64,000 nt of DNA from an uncultured Tateyamaria sp. GTDB lineage: Bacteria > Pseudomonadota > Alphaproteobacteria > Rhodobacterales > Rhodobacteraceae. This document shows, one piece after another, positions 34,260-43,494 of the stretch; position 1 is the stretch's first letter, and each line of letters opens with the position of its first letter. The translations under genes and the position numbers were made by a program. The stretch is taken from assembly GCF_947503385.1 (NCBI RefSeq), contig NZ_CANNDO010000001.1:248001-312000 (forward strand). Reading direction: 5' to 3'. The notes under the pieces were generated by a model that saw only the letters and a list, made by a program, of their open reading frames with translations, did no database searches and had not been told where the DNA came from.

Positions 34260-36056
34260 ATGGAACATGACCTTTTCCCGTCCTGGCCCGACGTTGCCCC
34301 TGACCTTGTAAATGTTGCCGCTGGTCGCGCGCCTGCCGACACGGTGATCCGTGGCGGCACATGGGTCAACGTGCACACGCGCGAAGCGTTACCGGGCCAT
34401 GACATCGCCATCAAACATGGCCGGATCGCCTGTGTGGTTCCGGATGCCAGCGCGCAGACCGGACCAGAAACCGATATCATCGAAGCGGGCGGCCGCTACA
34501 TGATCCCCGGCCTGTGCGACGGGCACATGCATATCGAAAGCGGGATGCTCACCCCTGCGGAATTTGCCGCCGCCGTGATCCCGCACGGCACCACAACCAT
34601 GTTCACCGACCCCCACGAGATTGCCAATGTGCTGGGCCTCGAAGGGGTCCGCCTGATGCATGACGAGGCGCTGATGCAGCCGGTGAACATCTGGACCCAG
34701 ATGCCATCCTGCGCGCCCTCGGCACCGGGCATGGAAACAACCGGCTTCGAGATCAGCGCCGAAGACGTGGCCGAGGCCATGGCGTGGCCCGGAATCATCG
34801 GTCTGGGCGAGATGATGAACTTCCCCGGCATGGCCGGCGCCGATCCGCAAATGCTGGCCGAGGTCGCAGCCACCCAGCGGGCGGGCAAGACGGTCGGCGG
34901 GCACTATGCGTCCCCCGACCTCGGGTCTGATTTCGCAGCCTATGTGGCAGGCGGTCCCGCAGACGATCACGAGGGCACCTGCGAGGCGGATGCCATTGCG
35001 CGGATGCGGCAGGGGATGCGGTCGATGATCCGGCTGGGGTCCGCGTGGTATGACGTGGAAACGCAGATCACCGCGATCACCGAAAAGGGCCTTGATCCGC
35101 GGAATATGATCCTGTGCACGGATGACTGCCATTCCGGCACGCTGGTGAATGACGGGCACATGAACCGCGTTGTGCGGCACGCCATCGATTGCGGCTGTGA
35201 CCCGTTGGTGGCGCTGCAAATGGCGACGATCAACACGGCGACCCATTTCGGGCTGGAGCGTGAGGTGGGTTCGCTGACGCCCGGACGGCGGGCGGATGTG
35301 ATCCTGACATCGGACCTGCGCACCCTGCCGATCGAGCAAGTGATCGCACGCGGCAAGACGGTGGCAAAAGACGGCGCGCTGACCGCCACCTGCCCGCATC
35401 TCGATTGGCCCTCTCATGCCCGCCAAACCGTGCGCATGGGCACCGAAAAAACAGCAGCCGATTTCGAGATCACCGCCCCCGAAGGTGCAAACTCCGTCAC
35501 CGCCAACGTCATCGGCGTTGTGGAAAATCAGGCCCCGACCAAGGCGCTGAAGCGTGATATGCCGGTCAATGACGGCAAGGTCGAAAGCCACGGCGACACC
35601 TGCCAGATCGCGCTGGTCGAACGGCACCGCGCCACCGGGGGTGTGACCAACGCCTTCGTTGCCGGTTTCGGCTACACAGGCCGCATGGCCATGGCGTCCA
35701 CCGTCGCGCATGACAGCCATCATATGATCGTCGTGGGCACAGACCGGGACCAGATGGCGCTGGCTGCAAACCGGCTGGCCGAGGTGGGCGGTGGCGTCAC
35801 ACTGTTTAAGGACGGCGTGGAACAGGCGCTGGTGGAATTGCCCATCGCGGGCCTCATGTCCGACAGCCCCGCCGCCGAAGTCGCGGCCAAAGCACAGCAA
35901 CTGGGCGCCGCCATGGAGGCCTGCGGCTGCACCCTCAACAACGCCTATATGCAGCACTCGTTGCTGGCACTGGTCGTTATCCCGGAATTGCGCATCTCGG
36001 ACCTTGGTCTGGTGGACGTGCGCACATTCGAATTCATCCCCGTATTAGAGACATAA
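34260..36056 (+). CDS. ade: Adenine deaminase (Ade type)
   Basis: This amidohydrolase of 598 aa converts adenine to hypoxanthine. It has the metal-binding DGHMHIESGMLTPAEFA at the start of the barrel, PHGTTTMFTDPHEIANVLG, GLGEMMNFPGM, and the catalytic CTDDCHSGTLVNDGHMN; the C-terminal half (from about 420) is the Ade-specific extension. The frame is open well upstream, but ATG 34260 matches the family start MEHDLFPSW. amn follows only 2 bp after the stop. The pair would turn AMP into adenine and then hypoxanthine. Confidence 0.94.
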   Translation: MEHDLFPSWPDVAPDLVNVAAGRAPADTVIRGGTWVNVHTREALPGHDIAIKHGRIACVVPDASAQTGPETDIIEAGGRYMIPGLCDGHMHIESGMLTPAEFAAAVIPHGTTTMFTDPHEIANVLGLEGVRLMHDEALMQPVNIWTQMPSCAPSAPGMETTGFEISAEDVAEAMAWPGIIGLGEMMNFPGMAGADPQMLAEVAATQRAGKTVGGHYASPDLGSDFAAYVAGGPADDHEGTCEADAIARMRQGMRSMIRLGSAWYDVETQITAITEKGLDPRNMILCTDDCHSGTLVNDGHMNRVVRHAIDCGCDPLVALQMATINTATHFGLEREVGSLTPGRRADVILTSDLRTLPIEQVIARGKTVAKDGALTATCPHLDWPSHARQTVRMGTEKTAADFEITAPEGANSVTANVIGVVENQAPTKALKRDMPVNDGKVESHGDTCQIALVERHRATGGVTNAFVAGFGYTGRMAMASTVAHDSHHMIVVGTDRDQMALAANRLAEVGGGVTLFKDGVEQALVELPIAGLMSDSPAAEVAAKAQQLGAAMEACGCTLNNAYMQHSLLALVVIPELRISDLGLVDVRTFEFIPVLET

Positions 36057-36058
36057 CA

Positions 36059-37513
36059 ATGAAAAAGTTCGAGCATCCGACGCATCAGGAATTCAATGAT
36101 CCCGCCGCCGCTGTTGCGCAGCTGAAAAAGCTTTACGCACAGGCATCGGACTATCTGTGCGAACAATTCAGCGCGGCGATGCGGGACGGCGCGCCCGAAG
36201 GCCGCGTGCGCGCCTACTATCCGGAAATCCGATTTACCACCAAAAGCTATGCGCAGGTGGACACCCGGCTGAGCTTTGGGCACGTGTCGGCCCCCGGCAC
36301 CTACGCGACCACCGTTACCCGGCCCGACCTGTTTGCGGCGTATCTGACCCAGCAGATCGGCCTGCTTATCACGAACCACGGCCAGCCCGTTGAAATCGGC
36401 TATTCCAACACGCCCATGCCGGTGCATTTTGCTGTTGCCAACGATGCTGGTATTACGGTGCCGCAACAGGGTGCCGCCAGCTTTCCGCTGCGGGACGTGT
36501 TTGACGTGCCGGACCTGTCGACCACGAATGACGATATCGTCAATGGCGTTTACGAGCCGGGCGATGGCGTCGGGCCGCTGGCCCCGTTCACTGCACAACG
36601 CATCGATTATTCGCTGGCGCGGCTCGCGCATTACACGGCGACAGACCCGGATCATTTCCAGAACCATGTGCTGTTCACGAACTACCAGTTCTACGTGTCC
36701 GAATTCGAGGCCTATGCCCGCACGCAACTGGACGACCCGAACAGCGGCTATACCGCCTTTGTGTCCACCGGCAACGCCACGATCACGGCGGGCGATGAAC
36801 CGCTGGAACAGGTGGCGAAGATGCCGCAAATGCCGACCTACCACCTCAAGCGCGCCGATGGGTCCGGCATCACGCTGGTCAATATCGGCGTCGGTCCGTC
36901 AAACGCCAAGACGGCAACCGACCACATCGCCGTGCTGCGCCCCCATGCGTGGCTGATGGTGGGACATTGCGCGGGCCTGCGCAATTCTCAGGCCCTCGGC
37001 GACTTTGTTCTGGCACATGGCTATCTTCGCGAGGACAACGTCCTGGATCAGGACCTGCCGCCATGGGTGCCAATCCCGGCGCTCGCCGAAATCCAGATCG
37101 CACTGGAAGAGGCCGTGGCACAGGTAACCGAGCTCGAAGGTTACGAGCTGAAACGCATCATGCGCACGGGCACGGTGGCCAGCTATGACGACCGCAACTG
37201 GGAACTGCGCGACCAGCACGGCCCCGTGCAGCGCCTCAGCCAAAGCCGCGCCGTCGCGCTGGACATGGAAAGCGCCACAATCGCCGCCAATGGCTACCGC
37301 TTCCGGGTGCCCTATGGCACGCTTCTGTGCGTCTCGGACAAGCCACTGCACGGGGAGCTAAAGCTGCCCGGCATGGCCTCTGACTTTTACAAAACGCAGG
37401 TCGCACGGCACCTGATGATCGGAATCCGGGCCATGGAACAGCTGCGCGATATGCCGCTTGAACGTATCCACAGTCGGAAATTGCGGTCGTTTGACGAGAC
37501 CGCGTTCCTCTGA
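36059..37513 (+). CDS. amn: AMP nucleosidase
   Basis: Amn splits AMP into adenine and ribose 5-phosphate. The 484-aa protein has the long N-terminal Amn-specific domain followed by a nucleoside phosphorylase-type domain from about residue 255 (ITLVNIGVGPSNAKTATDHI, then PHAWLMVGHCAGLRNSQALG), with AVALDMESATIAANGYRFRVPYG near the end carrying the catalytic Met-Glu-Ser region. Length matches the E. coli enzyme. It is co-transcribed with ade, so its product is deaminated at once. Confidence 0.95.
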   Translation: MKKFEHPTHQEFNDPAAAVAQLKKLYAQASDYLCEQFSAAMRDGAPEGRVRAYYPEIRFTTKSYAQVDTRLSFGHVSAPGTYATTVTRPDLFAAYLTQQIGLLITNHGQPVEIGYSNTPMPVHFAVANDAGITVPQQGAASFPLRDVFDVPDLSTTNDDIVNGVYEPGDGVGPLAPFTAQRIDYSLARLAHYTATDPDHFQNHVLFTNYQFYVSEFEAYARTQLDDPNSGYTAFVSTGNATITAGDEPLEQVAKMPQMPTYHLKRADGSGITLVNIGVGPSNAKTATDHIAVLRPHAWLMVGHCAGLRNSQALGDFVLAHGYLREDNVLDQDLPPWVPIPALAEIQIALEEAVAQVTELEGYELKRIMRTGTVASYDDRNWELRDQHGPVQRLSQSRAVALDMESATIAANGYRFRVPYGTLLCVSDKPLHGELKLPGMASDFYKTQVARHLMIGIRAMEQLRDMPLERIHSRKLRSFDETAFL

Positions 37514-37578
37514 CACCCGGAAAACCGGCTGAAAAACGCTAAAAACAAGCGATTTTCGCTTGCGCGGGTCCACTATTC

Positions 37579-37596
37579 GTTGTGTTGTCACACAAC
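37579..37596. promoter_or_regulatory. Perfect palindrome upstream of the HU gene
   Basis: GTTGTGT (37579-37585) and ACACAAC (37590-37596) are perfect inverted arms around TGTC. It lies 61 bp before the HU start and 66 bp after amn. It could be an operator or a weak terminator stem; no U-run follows. Confidence 0.4.
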
Positions 37597-37656
37597 ATTC
37601 CGTTAAAAACGGGGACAGAGGCCCAAGACATCGGGCAGACGAAGGAGACCAGTAAA

Positions 37657-37944
37657 ATGGCAAAACCAATGACCAAGACCCAGCTCGTCGCCGCTTTGGC
37701 CGAGAAAATGGACAGTGACAAGAAATCCGCAAGCGCCGCACTCGACGCAATCTGCGGCCTGATCACCGACGAAGTGTCGGGCGGCGGTGCCGTAACCCTG
37801 CCCGGCGTAGGCAAGATCTACTGCCGCGAGCGCCCCGAGCGTATGGTGCGCAACCCCGCCACCGGCGAGCAGTTCAAGAAAGAAGCCGACAAGGTCGTCA
37901 AGATGACCATCGCAAAAGCGCTGAAAGACAGCGTGAACGGCTAA
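37657..37944 (+). CDS. HU-family nucleoid protein
   Basis: This 95-aa DNA-binding protein has the HU/IHF fold: MTKTQLVAALAEKMDSDKKS, ALDAICGLITDEVSGGGAVT, the DNA-intercalating arm RPERMVRNPATGEQFKKEAD with the key Pro in NPATGE, and the helix KVVKMTIAKALKD. GAAGGAG lies before the ATG at 37657. It is closer to HU than to IHF. It bends and compacts DNA. Its own strong terminator follows. Confidence 0.94.
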   Translation: MAKPMTKTQLVAALAEKMDSDKKSASAALDAICGLITDEVSGGGAVTLPGVGKIYCRERPERMVRNPATGEQFKKEADKVVKMTIAKALKDSVNG

Positions 37945-37966
37945 GCCCACTCACGAACGTTTACAG

Positions 37967-38000
37967 AACGGGCCGCTCGATGGAGCGGCCCGTTTCTGTT
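37967..38000 (+). terminator. Rho-independent terminator of the HU gene
   Basis: AACGGGCCGCTC (37967-37978) and GAGCGGCCCGTT (37983-37994) form a perfect 12-bp stem with a GATG loop, followed by TTCTGTTT (partly in the stem end). It lies 22 bp after the HU stop and directly before the convergent DUF3179 gene, so it may stop both transcripts. Confidence 0.88.
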
Positions 38001-39365
38001 TCAGCCCTCGAACACGGTCGCCGCATCACCCATGTAATTGTCCCACGCAAACCAATAGCTGATGTGTCCCGCCACACGCGGCAACCGCGCGCCGTCCGGG
38101 CCAATCAAAGCCTCTTCAGTTACAGTCCAGAGCGTGCCGGCCTGATCCTTCAATTTCCCCGCCTGCGCCGTGAATGTCCGGTTGCCCCGCTCGTAGGCGC
38201 GCACGGCGCGCTTGTCCGCATCGCCCAGCAGCACCAGCGGCGTGTCGGCAATCCCGTCATTGATCAGCCCGCGCGTCTCGAACGCACCCAGCGGCCATGC
38301 CCGCGCCGCGCCAAACTGTCGGACGGCAAAGATGTAATCCTTTTGCTGATGCGCCCGCTGATCCACCAGCACCGGAAACATCAGATCAGGCGAGGCGAAA
38401 TAATCGTTGTAGACCACGCCCGACCCATAGTTGCGGCGATGCCCCGTCTCCAGCGACAGGACCTTGGTGCCCGGATTTGACCCTTTCCAGCTGTCCCATG
38501 TGGTGATCACCACCGGGCGCTGTTTTAACGCGATGCCACTGTCCACCAGCGGGCCAACAACTGGCCGGCCGGTGTACTGGTTCCATAGGCTGTGCGTGCC
38601 CCGGTCAAACATCAGCTTGTTCGACCGGTACAGGAACCCGGATGACCCAAAGACCAGTGGATCGCCCCGCCCCACATCCGTCTCGAACAGGATACCCGAG
38701 CCACAGAGCGTGCAATAGGCCAGCGCCAGCGGCACGCCACCAATCACATCATTGAACATCTCGTGCCAGCCCATGATCCGCAGCGGATAGGCCCGCGCAT
38801 CACCGTTGATTGACACGCCAAAAACCAGATCGTCATCGCGCAAGTAGTCCGCCTGCGCCACCGTCAGAAGATCCGGGTTGTCGAGCGATGGGATACCGTC
38901 CTTGACCACACCGCCCCATGCGATCTCTTCGAACCGGATCTTCATCCGGTCACGGGCGAGGTGTTCGAGCCGCAGAAAGTCGTCGAAATTGTCGTCCACC
39001 CGCAGCAGCACCTCGCGCTTGAAGGGGATAAACGCCGGGTGCGGCACAACCTCGGGGGTGTGTTCCTGCCACAGCATCCACTGGAACCAGTCGACCCCAT
39101 GTTCCTCCCCGGTGATCGCCTGCAACGTCTCGGCGATGGCGAACTGACGGTCACGGGCAAAGCGCAGCGATTGGATCAGCCCCGCCGCCATGTCAGGATT
39201 GCGCCGGTCGCGGATAAAGGCGAGCGCCTCGAAATACTCGGACGTGGGCGCGAACAGCGGCGCGCGATGCACCTCCAGCATGTCGCGGTCATCGGCCCTG
39301 GCCATCCCCGGCACTGCGGCCCCGGCCATGGCAAGCCCGGCAAACTGGCGGCGCGTCAATGTCAT
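38001..39365 (-). CDS. DUF3179-domain protein with twin-arginine signal
   Basis: This 454-aa protein starts with a Tat-like signal (TRRQFAGLAMAGAAVPGMARA, cleavage near residue 22). The DUF3179 body has GGVVKDGIPSLDNPDLLTVA, VSINGDARAYPLRIMGWHEM, LALAYCTLCGSGILFET and FGSSGFLYRSNKLMFDRGTH, with a conserved CxxC (CTLC). Function is unknown; the CxxC and export by Tat suggest a cofactor-bearing periplasmic protein. The frame extends upstream, but ATG 39365 gives the signal. Confidence 0.88.
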   Translation of the reverse strand: MTLTRRQFAGLAMAGAAVPGMARADDRDMLEVHRAPLFAPTSEYFEALAFIRDRRNPDMAAGLIQSLRFARDRQFAIAETLQAITGEEHGVDWFQWMLWQEHTPEVVPHPAFIPFKREVLLRVDDNFDDFLRLEHLARDRMKIRFEEIAWGGVVKDGIPSLDNPDLLTVAQADYLRDDDLVFGVSINGDARAYPLRIMGWHEMFNDVIGGVPLALAYCTLCGSGILFETDVGRGDPLVFGSSGFLYRSNKLMFDRGTHSLWNQYTGRPVVGPLVDSGIALKQRPVVITTWDSWKGSNPGTKVLSLETGHRRNYGSGVVYNDYFASPDLMFPVLVDQRAHQQKDYIFAVRQFGAARAWPLGAFETRGLINDGIADTPLVLLGDADKRAVRAYERGNRTFTAQAGKLKDQAGTLWTVTEEALIGPDGARLPRVAGHISYWFAWDNYMGDAATVFEG

Positions 39366-39503
39366 GGAATCCTCCCGGTCACAATTGCCGTCACTGTGAC
39401 GGCCAAGCCGATCACATGCATCAAACACAACCGTGATCGCCGCCCTTGCACCCGGCCCGGAATTGCAGGACGGTCGCGCCGAACCGGTGGGCAAGGGGCT
39501 GAC

Positions 39504-40373
39504 ATGGATATTCGCGCGATCGCGATGGGGCTGACCTTTGCGTTTATCTGGTCGTCGGCCTTTACCTCTGCGCGGATCATTGTGACCCATGCGCCGCCTT
39601 TTGCGGCCTCTGCGGTGCGCTTTGCCATTGCGGGCTGTATCGGCGTCGCGATTGCGTGGGCACTGGGGCAAAGCTGGCGGCTGACGCGGGACCAGTGTCG
39701 CGCCACGCTGGTCTTTGGCCTGTGTCAGAACGCGATCTATCTGGGTCTGAATTTCTACGCCATGCAAACGGTCGAGGCGTCGTTGGCCTCTATCATCGCC
39801 TCAACTATGCCACTGATGGTGGCCGCTGCGGGCTGGGTTGTGTTTCGCGACAGGCTGCCGGCGCTTGGGGTGGCCGGGCTGATCCTCGGAATTGGCGGCG
39901 TGATGCTGATTATGGGCGCGCGGCTGGGTACGGGCGTGGACACGTTTGGCATCGCGCTGTGCGTGATTGCCGCTGTTGCACTGACCGTGGCCACACTGAT
40001 GATGCGCACCATGTCGTCGGGCGGCAATCTGATGATGGTCGTGGGGTTGCAAATGTTCGTCGGCGCAATTGTCCTTGGCATTGCCTCGGCGCTGACCGAA
40101 ACGATCACCGTCACCGTGACGCCCGCGTTTGTCGCAGCCTTCGTCTACACCATATTTGTGCCCGGCCTGCTGGCGACCTTTATCTGGTTCACACTGGTCC
40201 AGCGGATCGGCGCGACCAAGGCCGCCACGTTCCACTTTCTCAACCCGTTCTTCGGGGTGGCCGTGGCCGCGGCACTTTTGGGCGAACGGCTGGGGCCGCA
40301 GGATATCGTGGGCGTTGCCATCATCGCGGCGGGCATTCTTGCGGTACAAGTGTCACGGCAGGCCAAAACCTGA
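39504..40373 (+). CDS. EamA/DMT-family transporter
   Basis: This 289-aa protein has ten helices: IWSSAFTSARIIVTHAPPFA in the first repeat and ATFHFLNPFFGVAVAAALLGE in the second, the usual EamA repeat ends. SASTMPLMVAAAG-like helix ends are intact. It faces the DUF3179 gene across 138 bp. The substrate is unknown. It is the fourth EamA gene of the window and is clearly different in sequence from the others. Confidence 0.9.
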   Translation: MDIRAIAMGLTFAFIWSSAFTSARIIVTHAPPFAASAVRFAIAGCIGVAIAWALGQSWRLTRDQCRATLVFGLCQNAIYLGLNFYAMQTVEASLASIIASTMPLMVAAAGWVVFRDRLPALGVAGLILGIGGVMLIMGARLGTGVDTFGIALCVIAAVALTVATLMMRTMSSGGNLMMVVGLQMFVGAIVLGIASALTETITVTVTPAFVAAFVYTIFVPGLLATFIWFTLVQRIGATKAATFHFLNPFFGVAVAAALLGERLGPQDIVGVAIIAAGILAVQVSRQAKT

Positions 40374-40443
40374 CACGCCCCTCTTGCGCCTGCCTCTGCG
40401 GCTCATATCCTGCGCCGAATTTGACCCATTCCGGAGCACGCAT

Positions 40444-40845
40444 ATGCACCGCCGCACCCTTTTGATATCCGCCGCTGCGGCTGCCTTGCCACTGGGTGCG
40501 CACGCCTCTTACCCGGCGCAAGTGTTCACACCCGCCCTGTGGCGCGACCTGCGCGAAGACGACCGCGCCGTGATCTTTAACTACCGCGCCTCATGGTCGC
40601 TGACCTGTCAGATCAAGGCCGAACTGATCGCCGACGCGCTGGCCGAAAATCCCGACTATCAACGCCTGAGCTTTGTGGACATCGACTGGGACACGTTTGG
40701 ACAGTCGCAACTGACCCAACGCCTCAAGGTCAAGCGACGGTCCACCCTGCTGGTGATGAAACGCGGCAAGGAAATCGCGCGGCTGGAAAACGAACCCTAC
40801 GCACGGCGCGTGCGCGCCCTGCTCGACATGGCGCTGACAGCCTGA
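40444..40845 (+). CDS. Thioredoxin-fold protein with a single active-site Cys
   Basis: This 133-aa protein has a signal peptide with an RR at its start (HRRTLLISAAAAALPLGAHA) and a thioredoxin-like domain: VIFNYRASWSLTCQIKAELI, then FVDIDWDTFGQSQLTQRLKV, then the cis-Pro position occupied by Ser-Thr (KRRSTLLVMKRGKEI). The usual WCxxC is reduced to one Cys (C55) in the second place and the cis-Pro is missing, so normal disulfide exchange is unlikely. Its stop shares one base with the glycosyltransferase start (TGATG). Role unknown. Confidence 0.75.
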   Translation: MHRRTLLISAAAAALPLGAHASYPAQVFTPALWRDLREDDRAVIFNYRASWSLTCQIKAELIADALAENPDYQRLSFVDIDWDTFGQSQLTQRLKVKRRSTLLVMKRGKEIARLENEPYARRVRALLDMALTA

Positions 40846-42092
40846 TGAAACTGCTATTCGTCCACCAGAACATGCCCGGCCAGTACCGCGAACTGGTGCA
40901 ATGGCTGGCCGCGAGTGGCCAGCACGAGATCGTGTTTCTGACCCAGCGCACCAATGCCCCGGAATTCGCAGGCGTGCGCACGGTTAAATACAAGACCCAC
41001 CACAAGGCCGCCGAAGACGCCTATGGCCTGTCAAAGACTTGGGAAACCGCCACAGGCAATGGCTTTGGCGCCGCCAAGGCCCTGCAAGAGATTGTCGCCG
41101 AAGGATTTACGCCGGACATCGTCATCGGGCATGTCGGCTGGGGTGAGATGAGCTTTCTCCGCGAGGTGCTGCCGGATACGCCCAGCATCGGATTTTTCGA
41201 ATACTACTACTCGGTGTATGGCGGTCCCGTGGGTTTCGATCCCGCCAGTCCGCCCAGCGAACATGCGCCCTATCTGATGCAGGGGCACAATGTCGTCCCG
41301 CTGTTCAACATCGAACAGGTCACTCTAGGCCACAGCCCGACGATGTGGCAGCGCAACCGCTTTCCCGAAAGTTTCCACGACAAAATTTACGTTTGTCACG
41401 ATGGCATCCGCACAGACAAGCTGGTGCCAAACGCAAAGGCCAAGGTGAACCTTGGCCGCATCGGGCGGCCCCTGACCCGCAAGGACGAGATCGTGACCTA
41501 CATGGCCCGCAACCTCGAGACGACGCGCGGCTACCACATGTTCATGCGCGCCCTGCCCCATATCCAGCGCGCCCGTCCCAACGCGCGGGTGATCGTGATC
41601 GGCGGCAACGACGCGTCCTATGGCGGCAAGTCCAAACATCCCGGCGGATTGCGCGGCGAGATGGAAAAAGAGGTGGGCCACCTGCTCGACTGGGATAGGC
41701 TGCATTTTTTGGGTCAGGTGCCCTATGAGAGCTATCAGAAGATCATCCAGATCAGTTCCTGCCACATCTATCTGACGATGCCATTTGTGCTAAGCTGGTC
41801 GCTGTTGGAATCAATGTCGATGGGCGCAACGATCGTCGCCAGCGATGTGGCACCCGTGCGTGAGGCGATGACACATGGTGAGACCGGCCTTCTGGTCGAT
41901 TTCTTTGATCCGGAGGCCATCGCGGCGCAGGTTGCGGATGTGCTTGAACGGCCGCGTGACTTTGCCCATCTGGGGCCTGCCGCACGGCAGCACGTGGTTG
42001 ATACGTATGACTTCCACACTGTGTGCCTGCCCGAGCATCTGCGCCAGATCAACGCGCTGGTGCGCGCGGACAAGCATATCCCACTGCCATGA
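40845..42092 (+). CDS. GT4-type glycosyltransferase
   Basis: This 415-aa GT-B enzyme has LLFVHQNMPGQYRELVQWLA at the N-terminus, TYMARNLETTRGYHMFMRAL at the domain junction, RVIVIGGNDASYGG, FLGQVPYESYQKIIQISSCHIYLT, and the nucleotide-diphosphate site SWSLLESMSMGATIVASDVA with GETGLLVDFFDPE. It is probably cytosolic and adds a sugar in surface polysaccharide synthesis. It overlaps the thioredoxin-fold gene by 1 nt and the next epimerase by 4 nt. Confidence 0.9.
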   Translation: MKLLFVHQNMPGQYRELVQWLAASGQHEIVFLTQRTNAPEFAGVRTVKYKTHHKAAEDAYGLSKTWETATGNGFGAAKALQEIVAEGFTPDIVIGHVGWGEMSFLREVLPDTPSIGFFEYYYSVYGGPVGFDPASPPSEHAPYLMQGHNVVPLFNIEQVTLGHSPTMWQRNRFPESFHDKIYVCHDGIRTDKLVPNAKAKVNLGRIGRPLTRKDEIVTYMARNLETTRGYHMFMRALPHIQRARPNARVIVIGGNDASYGGKSKHPGGLRGEMEKEVGHLLDWDRLHFLGQVPYESYQKIIQISSCHIYLTMPFVLSWSLLESMSMGATIVASDVAPVREAMTHGETGLLVDFFDPEAIAAQVADVLERPRDFAHLGPAARQHVVDTYDFHTVCLPEHLRQINALVRADKHIPLP

Positions 42093-42877
42093 CCGCGCCC
42101 TTGGTCGTTCTGGGGGCCGGAGGCAAACTGGGGCGGCTGATGGCTGGTGCGTGGCCGGATGATGTTGTGCAATACGGACGCGCCGACCTTGATATTCTCG
42201 ATCACGCGGCGCTGATGTCCGCCCTGCGGGGCGCACGCGCGGTGCTGTGTCTGGCCGGGTGCACGAACGGGTCAGGCAGGCCAATGTCACTGAACACAAC
42301 ACTGGCGCAACTGACATTGGGCGCCGCCGCAGCAACCGGATGCGGTCGCGTTTTCCTGATGTCATCGGCGGCGGTATACGGGCGCCAGACGGGCCACCTG
42401 TCCGAAGCCACAGCACCCGCACCGGTGGCGGAATACGGCCAGTCCAAGCTCCGGATGGAGCAGATGGCCGCCGACCACAGCCACCCTTGCAGCGTGCTGC
42501 GGCTGGGCAACGTCGCCGGGGCTGACGCCATTCTTGGCGGGTGGCAACCGGGCTTTGCCCTCGACGTTTTGGCGGATGGAACCACACCGCGCCGCAGCTA
42601 TATCGGCCCGCGCAGCTTGGTCCGTGTGCTGTATATGCTTAGCCTGACAAGGGATATACCACCCCTGTTGAACATCGCGGCCCCCGGCACGCTGGCGATG
42701 GGCGATTTGCTGGACGCCGCAGGGCTTGCATGGACACCGCGCACACCTGACGGGGACATTATCGCCAAAGTTACCCTCGACACCAGCCTGCTTTCGACAT
42801 TGTTTGACTGGCAACCCGATGACAGCACCGCCAAGACGATGGTGCGCGAATGGAAAGAACTGACACACCGCACATGA
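42089..42877 (+). CDS. NAD-dependent epimerase/reductase (dTDP-4-dehydrorhamnose reductase-like)
   Basis: This 262-aa short-chain-type protein has the Rossmann motif VVLGAGGKLGRLMAGAW and RVFLMSSAAVYGRQTGHLSE followed by EYGQSKLRMEQ, giving the S-Y-K triad in YGQSK. VLRLGNVAGADAILGGW is the later substrate segment. It probably reduces or epimerises a nucleotide sugar. It lies in a four-gene chain linked by ATGA/TGATG overlaps that ends in a polyprenyl-phosphate sugar transferase. Confidence 0.87.
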   Translation: MTAPLVVLGAGGKLGRLMAGAWPDDVVQYGRADLDILDHAALMSALRGARAVLCLAGCTNGSGRPMSLNTTLAQLTLGAAAATGCGRVFLMSSAAVYGRQTGHLSEATAPAPVAEYGQSKLRMEQMAADHSHPCSVLRLGNVAGADAILGGWQPGFALDVLADGTTPRRSYIGPRSLVRVLYMLSLTRDIPPLLNIAAPGTLAMGDLLDAAGLAWTPRTPDGDIIAKVTLDTSLLSTLFDWQPDDSTAKTMVREWKELTHRT

Positions 42878-43494
42878 CTTGGCGCAAACGGATTTTCGAC
42901 CTGTTCTTTGCCAGCCTGCTGGTTGTGATTCTCGGCCCGATCATCCTTTGGCTGATCTGGCGCATCTGGCGCGAACAGGGGCGGCCGATCTTTTACGTGG
43001 CCGAACGGATGAAGGGGCCAGACACACCGTTTGGCCTTGTCAAATTCCGCACCATGACTGTAGTCGATGATGATCAGGGGGTGTCAGGCGCGCATAAGCA
43101 GGCGCGAATCACGCCCATGGGGGCAAGACTGCGGGCCAAGCGGCTGGACGAGTTTCCGCAGCTCTGGAATATCCTCAAGGGCGATCTCAGCTTTGTCGGG
43201 CCGCGCCCGCCGCTGCGCGAATATGTGAAACGGTTCCCCGATCTATACGCCGAAGTGCTGCGGTCACGACCGGGTGTGACCGGCCTTGCCACGATCCGCT
43301 TTCACAAACACGAGGACCGGCTGCTGGCCCGGTGCGAGACACCAGAACAGACCGATGACGTCTATTGCCGCATTTGCGTGCCCCGCAAGGCACGGCTGGA
43401 CCTGATCTACCAGCGGCATCAGAACACCTGTTACGATTTCGATCTGGTGTTCCAGACCATTGGCAATCTGTTTCGCCGCAAAAACAACAACTAA
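42874..43494 (+). CDS. Polyprenyl-phosphate sugar-1-phosphate transferase
   Basis: This 206-aa enzyme starts exopolysaccharide or O-antigen repeat units on undecaprenyl phosphate at the inner membrane. It has one N-terminal membrane helix (IFDLFFASLLVVILGPIILW), the short form lacking the extra four helices of WcaJ/PssY-type proteins. Catalytic-domain marks are FYVAERMKGPDTPFGLVKFRTM, RLRAKRLDEFPQLWNILKGD and LSFVGPRPPL. The ATGA overlap at 42874 decides the start; an ATG 8 codons earlier is possible. Confidence 0.93.
   Translation: MTWRKRIFDLFFASLLVVILGPIILWLIWRIWREQGRPIFYVAERMKGPDTPFGLVKFRTMTVVDDDQGVSGAHKQARITPMGARLRAKRLDEFPQLWNILKGDLSFVGPRPPLREYVKRFPDLYAEVLRSRPGVTGLATIRFHKHEDRLLARCETPEQTDDVYCRICVPRKARLDLIYQRHQNTCYDFDLVFQTIGNLFRRKNNN

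Noticed and set aside
34389-35957. 522-codon minus-strand frame opposite ade
   Set aside because: Antisense to the well-supported adenine deaminase; His/Gly-rich shadow frame.
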